Of a stretch of DNA of 64,000 bases, positions 1-8,785 are shown one piece after another. Both the position numbers and the translations under genes were made by a program. Positions within the stretch are counted from its first letter, which is position 1; each line of letters begins with the position of its first letter. Under the pieces are notes generated by a model. It saw only the letters and a program-made list of their open reading frames with translations. It had not been told where the DNA came from and ran no database searches. Origin of the DNA: Cupriavidus consociatus (GTDB lineage Bacteria; Pseudomonadota; Gammaproteobacteria; Burkholderiales; Burkholderiaceae); contig NZ_JAGIQA010000007.1 in the NCBI RefSeq assembly GCF_017814975.1, positions 124,001-188,000 on the forward strand, read 5' to 3'.

Positions 1-52
1 GCGTCGGGAAAAGAAGGCGCAGGCATCTGGCGCGGCTCTGCCCTACCGGGCC

Positions 53-1243
53 CTACAAGACCGCCGCGTACTCCAGCGTCTTCGGCGTCTTTACGATCAC
101 CTCCGGCTCCTCCCCGACGATGACGGTGTCATCGAGCCGGAATCCGCCCAGCCCGTAGACGTACAGCCCCGGCTCCGACGAATACACCTCTCCCGCCAGC
201 AGCGCGCGCGTGTTGAAAGCCATGTCTTCGGGATACTCGTGCAGCAGCAGCCCGACCGCATGCCCGGTGCGGTGGAACACGTACTGTCCGCAGCCCGCGG
301 CTTCGATCACCGCTTGCGCGGCGGCGTCCATGTCGCAGACGCGCCGGCCGGGCACCGCGGCGGCGACGGCGGCGTCGGTCGCGCGGGCCGCGACCTGGTA
401 GAGACGTGCCTGTTCGTCGCCGGGCCGGCCACAGAACCATGTGCGTTCGTTCTCGACATACAGGCCGTTCAGCCGCGGCAGTATCAGGTTGACAATGGTG
501 TCGCCCGCGGCGACGCGCGATCCGCACGCGGCGCCGTCGCCGTGCGGCGAGGCCGAGGCCGGACCCGTCAGCGTCCAGCACTTGAGGATGTCGAAATCCT
601 CCCCCGGGAAGCGCCTGGCCGCTTCCTCCACCATCAGCGCCGCCATCGCGTGATCCAGTTCCTGCACCAGCCGGCCGGGGCGGATGTTCTCGCGGTAGCG
701 GTCCTGCACCCAGTCGGTCAGCGCACCCAGCTCGCGCATCACCTGCAGTTCTTCCGCATGCTTGACCCAGCGCAGGCTGCGCATCTCGGCCAGCGACGGG
801 CGCAGCATCAGTTCGGGCAGGTGGCGTTGCGCGCCGGCGAGGATGGAATGCGGCACGTCGACGGCGATGCGCGACATGCCCAGCCCTTTCGCCGCCAGCA
901 ATGCGGCAACCACCTCAGGCAGCTGCGCGGGTAGCGGCAGGCGGTTGGTGACGCGCGGGTGCTCGGCATACCAGGTGACATCGCGCAGCCAGACCGTGCC
1001 CTTCTCGATGGCAAAGCGCATGTGGTTGATCGACAGTTCGTTCATCACCGCGAAGGTCTCGCCGTTGCGCGGCACGACCACGAACACGGGCCGCTCCCAC
1101 GGCCAGACGTCGAGCTGGAAATTGGTGGCGTACTGGAAGAAATCGGGCGTGCCGAATACCAGCGCGTCCACGCGCAGCCTGTCCATCAGCTGCTGCATGG
1201 CCGACAGCCGGTCGTCGTGTACTGCCTTGGTCAGATGTGGCAT
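53..1243 (-). CDS. M24 (creatinase/Xaa-Pro peptidase-like) family protein with altered metal ligands
   Basis: 396 residues, the usual length for the creatinase/aminopeptidase P fold: an N-terminal creatinase-like domain (about 10-155) and a C-terminal pita-bread domain (about 165-390). The fold is recognisable from HRTGHAVGL (His328) and SSEPGLY (Glu357). However, the canonical metal ligands are changed. The first Asp aligns with Leu253, the second with Glu264 (in VENERT), and the last Glu with Asp371. A normal dinuclear metalloprotease is therefore doubtful; it may be a hydrolase of another type, as creatinase itself is metal-free. It starts 9 bases after the stop of the Bug receptor gene and is probably co-transcribed with it under the TetR palindrome at 2277-2292. 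Fold secure, substrate unknown. Confidence 0.85.
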   Translation of the reverse strand: MPHLTKAVHDDRLSAMQQLMDRLRVDALVFGTPDFFQYATNFQLDVWPWERPVFVVVPRNGETFAVMNELSINHMRFAIEKGTVWLRDVTWYAEHPRVTNRLPLPAQLPEVVAALLAAKGLGMSRIAVDVPHSILAGAQRHLPELMLRPSLAEMRSLRWVKHAEELQVMRELGALTDWVQDRYRENIRPGRLVQELDHAMAALMVEEAARRFPGEDFDILKCWTLTGPASASPHGDGAACGSRVAAGDTIVNLILPRLNGLYVENERTWFCGRPGDEQARLYQVAARATDAAVAAAVPGRRVCDMDAAAQAVIEAAGCGQYVFHRTGHAVGLLLHEYPEDMAFNTRALLAGEVYSSEPGLYVYGLGGFRLDDTVIVGEEPEVIVKTPKTLEYAAVL

Positions 1244-1252
1244 GGCAGGTTC

Positions 1253-2221
1253 TCAGAGGGAAATGTTCAGGCGCTTGATGATGGGGCCCCAGGTCTCGGC
1301 GTCGCGCTTCATGTAGCGCTCGACTTCCGACGGCGGCCCCTTGATCGCATCGAGGAACTGGAAGCCGAGCTTCTCCCTGAACTGCGGATCGTCCAGCACG
1401 CGATTGATGTCGGTGTTGACCTGCTGCACCACGCTTGCCGGCGTGCCGGCGCGCGCCACGATGGCGTACCAGCCCGGCACCTGCACGTCGTAGCCGAGTT
1501 CCTTGAAGGTCGGCACGCCCGGCAGCGCGGGCAGGCGCTTGTCACCGGTCACGGCCAGCGGCACCAGCTTCTTGCCGGTGATAAAGGGCTGCACGCCGGC
1601 AACCACATTCATCATCACAGGCGTCTGCCCGGTCATCAGGCTGGTAGAGCCGCCGGCGCCGTTAAAGGGCACATGCTGCATCCGCACGCCGATGCGCTCG
1701 GCCACCAGTTCCATCGCCAGGTGCGTGGAGTTGCCGATACCGCCCGAGGCAAAGCTGATTTCGCCCGGCCGCCCCTTGGCCATGCGCACGAAGTCCTGGA
1801 ACGTGTCGACCTTGAGCGCTGGCGCCGCGACAAACACGAACGGCGAGTTGGCCAGCATCGCCACGCCGGTCAGGTCCTTTGACGGGCTGTACGGCAGCTT
1901 CGGATACAGGAAGGGATTGAAGGCAAGGTTGGAAACGCCGGCGAAGAACAGCGTGTAGCCGTCGGCCGGCTGGCCCAGCACGTATTGGATTGCCAGCGTG
2001 CCGTTGGCGCCGGGCTTGTTCTCCACCACCACCGGCTGCTTCCAGGCCTGGCCGAGCTTCTCGGCCAGCGCGCGCGCCAGTACGTCGTTGCCGGTGCCGC
2101 CGGCCTGCGGCACCACCAGCCGCACGGGTTTCATCGGAAAGCTCTGCGCCTGCGCGATACCCGGCAGCGTCATCGCCACCGCGGTACCGGCAGCCCATGC
2201 CAGTAGTTGTCGCCGGTCCAT
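1253..2221 (-). CDS. Bug-family (TctC-like) periplasmic solute-binding receptor
   Basis: 322-residue extracytoplasmic receptor of the tripartite tricarboxylate transporter family, which binds organic acids in the periplasm. A signal peptide covers about residues 1-25 (twin Arg after MD, hydrophobic stretch, AQA cleavage site). It is followed by the family features: PVRLVVPQ first strand, PVVVENKPGANG loop, and FNGAGGS in the second lobe. The ATG at 2221 is preferred over an upstream start because it opens the signal peptide and follows AGGGTG-type ribosome-binding sequence. First gene of a two-gene unit with the M24-like protein. No TctA/TctB membrane genes are adjacent, so it is an orphan receptor. 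Ligand unknown. Confidence 0.93.
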   Translation of the reverse strand: MDRRQLLAWAAGTAVAMTLPGIAQAQSFPMKPVRLVVPQAGGTGNDVLARALAEKLGQAWKQPVVVENKPGANGTLAIQYVLGQPADGYTLFFAGVSNLAFNPFLYPKLPYSPSKDLTGVAMLANSPFVFVAAPALKVDTFQDFVRMAKGRPGEISFASGGIGNSTHLAMELVAERIGVRMQHVPFNGAGGSTSLMTGQTPVMMNVVAGVQPFITGKKLVPLAVTGDKRLPALPGVPTFKELGYDVQVPGWYAIVARAGTPASVVQQVNTDINRVLDDPQFREKLGFQFLDAIKGPPSEVERYMKRDAETWGPIIKRLNISL

Positions 2222-2276
2222 ATTGCACCCTGAATCGTTCACCAGGCCGCCCCGGCCATCGGGGCGTCGACGTGAC

Positions 2277-2292
2277 TGTACCACGTGGTACA
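2277..2292. promoter_or_regulatory. 16-bp perfect palindrome, probable TetR operator
   Basis: TGTACCACGTGGTACA reads identically on both strands. It lies 56 bases upstream of the Bug receptor ATG and 72 bases downstream of the TetR stop, where an operator of the receptor/M24 operon would sit. Size and symmetry fit a TetR dimer site. The assignment to the neighbouring regulator is inference. Confidence 0.65.
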
Positions 2293-2363
2293 CGATGGGG
2301 TGAAATCAGGGTTTACGCTGAATTTTCGCGAAATCCATGCGATCCTGACTTTGCGCGGGAAGG

Positions 2364-2981
2364 CTACTTGCGGGTCTTGCGAGTGGCGCCGGGCAGCGCG
2401 GCCATCATGCTGGCGAAATATTTCAGCGCGTCGGTGGTGCCATTGCGGTCGCCTGTGGTAACCAGATCGAGCAGCAAGCCGCGCATGGTCGCCAGTTCGA
2501 CGCGGGCGCGCAGCCGCGCCTCGGATTCGGTGAGGCCCATGTCGTGGCGGAAGCGTTCCGCCAGCATCGTGGTCCAGCTGCCGACCACGTCTTCCAGGAA
2601 GCCGCTGAAGCGCTCGCGGTCGCGGATGGCCTTGCCGTAGATCTCGAACAGCAGCTGCATGATCGGCAGATAGGACGGCGCGGCATATCGCTCCCATGCG
2701 GCTTCCATCGCAGCCTGCGGGTCCATGCCGTCGACCACCACGTTGTGCCGCGCGTCCTGCTCGGCATGCCGGATCCGGTGCAGCAGGGCCTGCCAGAAAC
2801 CATCGGCCGATCCGAAGTAGTAGATCAGCATGCGGTGGCTGGTGCCGAGCGCGTCGGCGACGCTGCGCAGCGACAGGTCGCCGAGGCCGTTGGCGAGAAC
2901 GTGTTCGGTGGCGGCGTCCAGGAGCTGGAGCGCCTGCTCGCTGGCGGAGCGGTCGGGGACGGTGGCTTTGGCTTTCGGCAT
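2364..2981 (-). CDS. TetR/AcrR-family transcriptional regulator
   Basis: 205 residues with an N-terminal TetR helix-turn-helix: LLDAATEHVLANGLGDLSLR, then VADALGTSHRMLIYYFGS, the family recognition-helix pattern ending in YYF. The rest is a helical ligand-binding domain. The ATG at 2981 is chosen because it gives the usual 15-20 residue tail before the HTH; an in-frame TTG at 3011 would add ten residues, and neither start has a clear ribosome-binding site. It lies upstream of and parallel to the Bug/M24 operon, separated by the palindrome at 2277-2292, so it probably represses that operon. Inducer unknown, likely the transported acid or a derivative. Confidence 0.88.
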   Translation of the reverse strand: MPKAKATVPDRSASEQALQLLDAATEHVLANGLGDLSLRSVADALGTSHRMLIYYFGSADGFWQALLHRIRHAEQDARHNVVVDGMDPQAAMEAAWERYAAPSYLPIMQLLFEIYGKAIRDRERFSGFLEDVVGSWTTMLAERFRHDMGLTESEARLRARVELATMRGLLLDLVTTGDRNGTTDALKYFASMMAALPGATRKTRK

Positions 2982-3239
2982 GGAGGGACTGTGCTGGGGC
3001 ACCGCCAGCAAGCCGCGGCAGTGTAGCGGCTACGGATTCTACGTCATGGATCGGCGTCGCCCCGCGCGCTCGGTTCGGGCGCATCGGCGCCGTGCTCGGG
3101 CCACTGATCGGCAGGTGGCTCGCCGGCGCGAACCCGGGGGATGCACTGGAAGATTCATGCGTTCATCGTTCCCGCGGGAATCGCGGCGCTGTTCGCGCCG
3201 CTGGTTCCCAAGACCCGCTTACCACCTGCTTGCACCCGA

Positions 3240-3581
3240 TCAGCGCTGGCCCGCATCGAAGGCCTTCTGCCAGACATCATGGTCCGGCGGATAGACCGCG
3301 TCGAAATGCTCGCGCAGCGCGGCGATCTCCTGCACGATCGCGAACGAAAAGCCCTGGCGGCCACCGCGGTCATCGAACTGCAGGCCGTTCAGGTACTGCC
3401 GGCACCCGACCGCATCGAACCACTTGGCGGCGATGGTATTGATGATCCGGGGAAAGGCACGCCCGAGCTCTACCGGACGGACGGCTTCGGGCAGCTCGGC
3501 CATCCAGCGGATGGTTTCGCGGCGCAGCGTCAGGTCATCGTCGGTGGCGGTCTTGCGGTGGAAGGCTGGGTCTTGCGTCAC
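3240..3581 (-). CDS. Conserved-looking small protein of unknown function
   Basis: 113-residue soluble protein (VTQDPAFHRK...WQKAFDAGQR), not recognised. It is rich in charged and aromatic residues with no membrane segment or signal peptide. A GTG start at 3581 is favoured because GGAGA lies six bases upstream; the longer frame has no ribosome-binding site. Codon use is typical of neighbouring genes and the frame is stable, so it is probably real. It lies downstream of the oxidoreductase gene but separated from it by a strong hairpin (3619-3644), so probably a separate unit. Confidence 0.65.
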   Translation of the reverse strand: MTQDPAFHRKTATDDDLTLRRETIRWMAELPEAVRPVELGRAFPRIINTIAAKWFDAVGCRQYLNGLQFDDRGGRQGFSFAIVQEIAALREHFDAVYPPDHDVWQKAFDAGQR

Positions 3582-3618
3582 GTGAGTCTCCGGGTGCAGC
3601 CGGGAGGATAGCCGATTG

Positions 3619-3644
3619 TGGCCGGACCATGTCAGGTCCGGCCA
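3619..3644 (-). terminator. 10-bp perfect inverted repeat, probable transcription stop
   Basis: TGGCCGGACC and GGTCCGGCCA flank a six-base loop, a perfect 10-bp stem. It sits 35 bases after the stop of the oxidoreductase gene and before the next gene's start. There is no uridine tract, so it may act as an imperfect or mRNA-stabilising terminator. Confidence 0.5.
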
Positions 3645-3679
3645 GCCCGGGCTTTCCCCCGGTTGCACGCCGGCAAGGC

Positions 3680-6600
3680 TCAGGCCGCGGCCCGGCGCGC
3701 CGCCCCGCGATACTGCGCCAGCAGGGCTTCGCGGCGCGCGGCCGCAGCCTGCATGCTGGCTTCCTTGACGTGGCCGTAGCCGCGGATGTCGTCGGGCAAC
3801 GCTGCCAGCGCCAGCGCGGTGTCGAGCTTGTCGGCGCCCAGCGAGGCGGCGAACTCGTCGACCATGGCCAGGTAGTCGGCCACCAGCGCGCGCTCGGCGC
3901 GACGCTCCGCGGTCTTGCCGAACACGTCGAACGCGGTGCCGCGCAGGCCTTTCAGGCGGGCCAGCAGGCGGAAGGCGGTCAGCGTGCGCGGGCCGAAGCG
4001 GCGCTTCACGGGATGGCCCTTGCTGTCGGTCTTGCCCGCATTCGCCAGCGTGGGCGGGGCCAGCCAGAAGTTGAGCTGGTAGTCGCGGCCGGGCTCGCCT
4101 TCGAACTGCGCGCGCAGCTTGTCGAGGAACGCCGGATCGGCGTACAGGCGCGCCACCTCGTACTCGTCCTTGTAGGCCATCAGCTTGGCCAGGTTGCGCG
4201 CCACCGCTTCGGTCAGCGGCAGCTTGCGGTCGGCGCCCAGCTTCTGCTCGGCGGCGCGGATGCGCTCGACCGCGTCGCGGTAGCGCCGGGCGTACGCGGC
4301 ATTCTGGTAGTCGGTCAGCATTGCCTCGCGCTTGCGGATCAGCGTGTCGAGGGTCTGCGGCAACGCCACCACCTGCGCAGCCGGCGCACTCGGCGCATTC
4401 GGCAGCAGCGCCTTGACCGCTGCCTCGCCGTGGTGCGCGAGATACCGGCCCCATTCAAAGGCCTGCCGGTTCTTGTCGACCGACACGCCATTGAGTTCGA
4501 TCGCGCGCAGCAGGCTGGCATGCTGCAGCGGGATCCAGCCCTTCTGCCAGGCAAAGCCGAGCAGCAGCGGGTTGGAGTAGATGGCATCCGCCAGCAGCGT
4601 CACCGCCCAGGCGCTGGCGTCGATAAAGGCGCTGGCCTCGCCCACGCTGTTGCGCAGGTCCTGCTCGGCGCTGGCGCCGGGGAACTGCCACTTCGGGTTC
4701 TTGATGAACTCGGCGGTCGGGGTGTTGGCGCTGTTGACCACCGCGGCGGTCACGCCGTGCCGGGTCTTGGACAGCACCTCGGCCGAGGCCGAGACGATGG
4801 CGTCGCCGCCGATCACCAGCCGCGCATCGCCGGTGGCGATACGCGTGGCATGCAGGTCGTGCGGCGCCGGTGCGATCTGCACGTGGCTGATCACCGCCCC
4901 GCCCTTCTGCGCCAGGCCCGCCATGTCGAGCACGGTGACACCCTTGCGCTCCAGGTGCGCGGCCATGCCAAGCAGGCCGCCGATGGTCACTACGCCGGTG
5001 CCGCCAACGCCTGTCACCAGCACACCGTACGGCCGTTCCAGCGCGGGCAGCGAAGGCATCGGCAGCGCCTCGAAATCGGCGCCTGCACCCTTGCCGCCCG
5101 CCGCCGCCGGCTTGCGCACCTGCGCGCCCTCGGCGGTAACGAAGCTGGGGCAGAAGCCGTTGACGCAGGAGAAATCCTTGTTGCACGACGACTGGTTGAT
5201 GCGGCGCTTGGTGCCCAGTTCGGTCTCCAGCGGCTCCACCGACAGGCAGTTGGACTTGGCCGAGCAGTCGCCGCAGCCTTCGCAGACCGCATCGTTGATA
5301 AAGGCGCGCTTTGCCGGATCCGGATACGTGCCGCGCTTGCGGCGCCGGCGCTTCTCGGTGGCGCAGGTCTGGTCGTAGATCAGGATGGTGACGCCCTCGG
5401 TGTCGCGCAGCTCCAGCTGCACGGCATCGAGCTGGTCGCGATGGAACACGGTCACGCCGGACGGCAGCATGCTGCCGTCACCATACTTCTGCGGCTCGTC
5501 GGTGACGACGACCAGCTTCTTCGCGCCCTCGGCCAGAACCTGGTGGGCGATCTGCGGCACAGTCAGCACGCCGTCGATGGGCTGGCCGCCGGTCATCGCC
5601 ACCGCGTCGTTGAACAGGATCTTGTAGGTGATGTTGGCCTTCGCCGCGATCGAGGCGCGGATCGCCAGCAGGCCCGAGTGGAAATACGTGCCGTCGCCCA
5701 GGTTGGCGAACACGTGCTTGTCACCGGTGAAATGCATCTGGCCGGTCCACGCCACCCCTTCGCCGCCCATCTGGCTGAAGGTGTCGGTATTGCGGTCCAT
5801 CCACAAGGTCATGTAGTGGCAGCCGATGCCGGCCAGCGCGCGCGATCCTTCCGGCACGCGCGTGGAGGTGTTGTGCGGACAGCCCGAGCAGAACCAGGGC
5901 TTGCGCTCGGCCGAGATGCGTGGCTGCGCGGCCTCGCGCTCCTTGGCCTCGATCACCGCGACGCGCGCGGCAATGCGGGCGCGCACGGCTTCCGGCAGGT
6001 CGAAGTGCTCCAGCCGCCGGGCGATGGCCTTGGCGATCAGCGCCGGCGACAGCTCGTAGTGCGCCGGCAGCAGCCAGTTGCCGCGCGGCACTGACCATTC
6101 GCCGCCGTCGTTGCCGCGCTGGTCGAACTTGCCGAACACCTTGGGCCGCACGTCCTCGCGCCAGTTGTACAGCTCTTCCTTGAGCGCGTATTCCAGGATC
6201 TGGCGCTTTTCCTCCACCACCAGGATTTCTTCCAGGCCGGTGGCGAATTCACGCGCCCCGTGGGCCTCCAGCGGCCACACGCAGCCTACCTTGTAGACGC
6301 GGATGCCGATGCGGGCACAGGTCTCGTCATCGAGGCCGAGGTCGGCCAGCGCCTGGCGCACGTCCAGGTAAGCCTTGCCGGCGGTCATGATGCCGAAGCG
6401 CGCATTGGGCGAGTCGAGCACCACGCGGTTCAGGCGGTTGGCGCGGACATAGGCAAGCGCCGCATACCACTTGTGGTCGAGCAGCCGCGCTTCCTGTTCC
6501 AGCGGGGTATCGGGCCAGCGGATATTGAGGCCGCCGGCCGGCATGGCAAAGTCTTGCGGCAGCACCACCTGCACGCGGTCGGGGTCGATCTCGACCGAGG

Positions 6601-7258
6601 CGGTCGACTCGACCACGTCGGTGACGCACTTCATCGACACCCACAGGCCGGAATAGCGGCTCATGGCCCAGCCATGCAGGCCGTAGTCGAGGTATTCCTG
6701 CACGTTGGCCGGGTACAGCACCGGGATGCCCGCAGCCTGCAGCACGTGCTCGGACTGGTGCGCGACCGTGGAGGACTTGGCGGCGTGGTCGTCGCCGGCC
6801 AGCAGCAGCACGCCGCCATGGCGCGACGAGCCGGCGGAATTGGCATGCTTGAGCACATCGATGGACCGGTCCACGCCCGGGCCCTTGCCGTACCACATCG
6901 AGAACACCCCGTCGCGCGAGGCGTTGGGGAACAGGTTGACCTGCTGCGAACCCCACACCGCGGTGGCGGCCAGGTCCTCGTTGACGCCGGGCTGGAACAC
7001 CACGTCGCTGGCAGCCAGGTGCGCCTTGGCCTTCCACAGCGCCTGGTCGACGCCGCCCAGCGGCGAGCCGCGGTAGCCGGAGATAAAGCCGGCCGTGTTC
7101 AGGCCGGCGGCGCGGTCGCGCGCCTTCTGCAGCATCGGCAGCCGGACCAGCGCCTGGACGCCGCTCATGTAGACGCGGCCTTTGTCGAGGGTGTACTTGT
7201 CGTCCAGGCTGGCGCTGGCCAGGGTGTCGAGCAGGGCGTGGGGTAGGGGTGCGTTCAC
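3680..7258 (-). CDS. Indolepyruvate ferredoxin oxidoreductase-type fused 2-oxoacid oxidoreductase
   Basis: 1192-residue single-chain enzyme combining the alpha (pyrimidine/TPP domain), ferredoxin-like and gamma modules that are separate subunits in archaeal enzymes. Such enzymes decarboxylate aryl- or branched-chain 2-oxoacids to acyl-CoA, passing electrons to ferredoxin. Visible parts in order: GYRGSPLGG near the N terminus; CSGCPHNTS and the TPP-binding LGDGTYFHSG; a cysteine cluster CEGCGDCSAKSNC with later Cys residues for iron-sulfur centres; then VTGVGGTGVVTIGG and AGLAQKGGAV of the gamma domain. GTG start at 7258 preceded by GGAGACATC. It diverges from a LysR gene that probably controls it. 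Substrate likely indolepyruvate or phenylpyruvate, by family only. Confidence 0.92.
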   Translation of the reverse strand: MNAPLPHALLDTLASASLDDKYTLDKGRVYMSGVQALVRLPMLQKARDRAAGLNTAGFISGYRGSPLGGVDQALWKAKAHLAASDVVFQPGVNEDLAATAVWGSQQVNLFPNASRDGVFSMWYGKGPGVDRSIDVLKHANSAGSSRHGGVLLLAGDDHAAKSSTVAHQSEHVLQAAGIPVLYPANVQEYLDYGLHGWAMSRYSGLWVSMKCVTDVVESTASVEIDPDRVQVVLPQDFAMPAGGLNIRWPDTPLEQEARLLDHKWYAALAYVRANRLNRVVLDSPNARFGIMTAGKAYLDVRQALADLGLDDETCARIGIRVYKVGCVWPLEAHGAREFATGLEEILVVEEKRQILEYALKEELYNWREDVRPKVFGKFDQRGNDGGEWSVPRGNWLLPAHYELSPALIAKAIARRLEHFDLPEAVRARIAARVAVIEAKEREAAQPRISAERKPWFCSGCPHNTSTRVPEGSRALAGIGCHYMTLWMDRNTDTFSQMGGEGVAWTGQMHFTGDKHVFANLGDGTYFHSGLLAIRASIAAKANITYKILFNDAVAMTGGQPIDGVLTVPQIAHQVLAEGAKKLVVVTDEPQKYGDGSMLPSGVTVFHRDQLDAVQLELRDTEGVTILIYDQTCATEKRRRRKRGTYPDPAKRAFINDAVCEGCGDCSAKSNCLSVEPLETELGTKRRINQSSCNKDFSCVNGFCPSFVTAEGAQVRKPAAAGGKGAGADFEALPMPSLPALERPYGVLVTGVGGTGVVTIGGLLGMAAHLERKGVTVLDMAGLAQKGGAVISHVQIAPAPHDLHATRIATGDARLVIGGDAIVSASAEVLSKTRHGVTAAVVNSANTPTAEFIKNPKWQFPGASAEQDLRNSVGEASAFIDASAWAVTLLADAIYSNPLLLGFAWQKGWIPLQHASLLRAIELNGVSVDKNRQAFEWGRYLAHHGEAAVKALLPNAPSAPAAQVVALPQTLDTLIRKREAMLTDYQNAAYARRYRDAVERIRAAEQKLGADRKLPLTEAVARNLAKLMAYKDEYEVARLYADPAFLDKLRAQFEGEPGRDYQLNFWLAPPTLANAGKTDSKGHPVKRRFGPRTLTAFRLLARLKGLRGTAFDVFGKTAERRAERALVADYLAMVDEFAASLGADKLDTALALAALPDDIRGYGHVKEASMQAAAARREALLAQYRGAARRAAA

Positions 7259-7340
7259 GATGTCTCCGTGCTTGTATTCTGATGTCCGGAGCAGTGTAGG
7301 AATCCCGCTGGCTATCGTAAAATCAAGAATTCAAACACCT

Positions 7341-7361
7341 GATATCTGCAAAACGGATATC
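7341..7361. promoter_or_regulatory. GATATC-N9-GATATC repeat in divergent promoter region
   Basis: Two GATATC hexamers, each self-complementary, separated by nine bases in the 115-base region between the oxidoreductase and LysR start codons. The pair ends two bases before the GGAG of the LysR gene, so a bound protein could block that gene's own translation or transcription start. LysR-type autoregulatory site is inference. Confidence 0.4.
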
Positions 7362-7373
7362 CCGGAGACGATC

Positions 7374-8309
7374 ATGGCCAAGGCGCGCGAAGCCCCGGAG
7401 AGACTTGCCAAGGAAATCACATTGCGGCAGTTCCGCTACTTTGTCGCGGCGGCGGAAACCGGACAGTTCTCGATGGCGGCCACCGCGGAGCACGTGTCGC
7501 AGTCGGCGGTGACCAATGCCGTGCTGGCGCTGGAGCAGCGGCTCGCGGTGCGCCTGTTCGAGCGGCGCCCGCATGGCGTGACACTGACGGCGGAAGGCCA
7601 CCTGTTCTACCAGCATGCGCGCCAGATCCTGGATTCGGTCGAGGATGCGCTGCGCGAGCCGCGCTTCCAGGTGCACGGCCTGCAAGGCAGCGTGCGCCTG
7701 GCCGCCTCCTATACCGTGCTCGGCTACTTCCTGCCGGGCTTGCTGGCGCGTTTCCGCACCAACTACCCGGACATCGAGCTGGACCTGCTCGACATGGACC
7801 GGCCGGATATCGAGCGCGCCGTGCTGGCGGGCGAGATCGAGCTGGGGATCGCGCTGCTGTCCAACCTGGAACGGCCGCAGCGCTTCAAGCGCCACACGCT
7901 GATGCGCTCCCGCCGCCAGCTGTGGACCTCGGCCAGCCATCCGCTGCTGGAAATCGAGCGGCCGTCGCTGCGCGACATCGCGGCCTACCCATACATCCTG
8001 ATCACGGTCGACGAGGCCGAGGAATCAACCATGCGCTACTGGCGCAGCCTGAGGCTCTCGCCCAGTATCGCCTTCCGCACCGGGTCGATGGAGGCACTGC
8101 GCGGACTGGTCGCGCACGGCTTCGGCGTCACCGTGCTGTCCGACATGGTGTACCGGCCGTGGTCGCTGGAGGGCAAGCAAATCGAAGCCCGGCCGATCGC
8201 CAACGCGGTGCCGGACATGGAGGTCGGCATGCTGTGGCAGCCGGGGCGCAGGCTGGGCAAGCCGGCCGATGCGCTGCGGGAGTTCCTGATCCATGCGTGC
8301 GGCAGCTGA
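7374..8309 (+). CDS. LysR-family transcriptional regulator
   Basis: 311 residues. The winged HTH begins near residue 20 (TLRQFRYFVAAAETGQFSMA, then SQSAVTNAVLALEQRL) and a periplasmic-binding-protein-like effector domain follows from about residue 100. The ATG at 7374 is chosen because CCCGGAGACGATC precedes it; upstream starts lie inside the oxidoreductase promoter region. It is divergent from the 2-oxoacid:ferredoxin oxidoreductase gene, the classic LysR arrangement, so it likely activates that gene in response to an aromatic or branched-chain 2-oxoacid. Confidence 0.92.
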   Translation: MAKAREAPERLAKEITLRQFRYFVAAAETGQFSMAATAEHVSQSAVTNAVLALEQRLAVRLFERRPHGVTLTAEGHLFYQHARQILDSVEDALREPRFQVHGLQGSVRLAASYTVLGYFLPGLLARFRTNYPDIELDLLDMDRPDIERAVLAGEIELGIALLSNLERPQRFKRHTLMRSRRQLWTSASHPLLEIERPSLRDIAAYPYILITVDEAEESTMRYWRSLRLSPSIAFRTGSMEALRGLVAHGFGVTVLSDMVYRPWSLEGKQIEARPIANAVPDMEVGMLWQPGRRLGKPADALREFLIHACGS

Positions 8310-8488
8310 AGCGCCATCGAAGTGCGCAAATCACCGTATTGTCAAGCTCCAGAGGGCTACCGCCAAAAAGAAATTAGCGCAGCTGCTAAAAAACTTCACC
8401 CAGCCATTGCCGCGCCTTGATGAGCCTTTGCCTTACCTTCATGGAATGGGAATGGACAAGGCGAGGAGATGCGATAAAGGCACGACTG

Positions 8489-8785
8489 ATGTCCGTGGCC
8501 GCGGCGGGCTTGCTCATGCTTGCCGCCGCTTGCAGCACGCCCAGCCAGCCAGGCCCTGGCGCTTCAGGCAAGGTCGTCTGGGACATGGAGCAGTACAAGA
8601 GGGGCACACGCCCCTTCGTACTTACTGCGCAGCGCCGCACTACTTCACCGGCGTCAGGATCGGCGCCCCCTTGTTCTTCAGCAGCATCACGAGGAACTTC
8701 GCCGGCTGGGTGTTGCTGGCATTGCGCCCCACCGAATGGATATCGTCAGGGCCCTCGTGCCAGGTCTGGCCAGGGGTCAGCGTGA
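8489..8785 (+). pseudogene. Possible lipoprotein remnant running antisense into the cupin gene
   Basis: A start with a convincing bacterial lipoprotein leader (MSVAAAGLLMLAAACSTP, lipobox LAAAC) follows AAAGG at proper distance. After about 40 plausible residues (VVWDMEQYKRGTRPFVL) the frame enters the antisense of the cupin gene and becomes Arg/Pro/Ser-rich. The intact part is about 150 bases. Most likely a lipoprotein gene cut off by rearrangement; less likely a genuine 98-residue protein overlapping the cupin gene tail to tail. Confidence 0.35.

Noticed and set aside
3629-6094. 821-codon open frame on the plus strand
   Set aside because: Antisense to the oxidoreductase gene; His/Arg/Gln-rich translation without domains, a typical GC-rich shadow.
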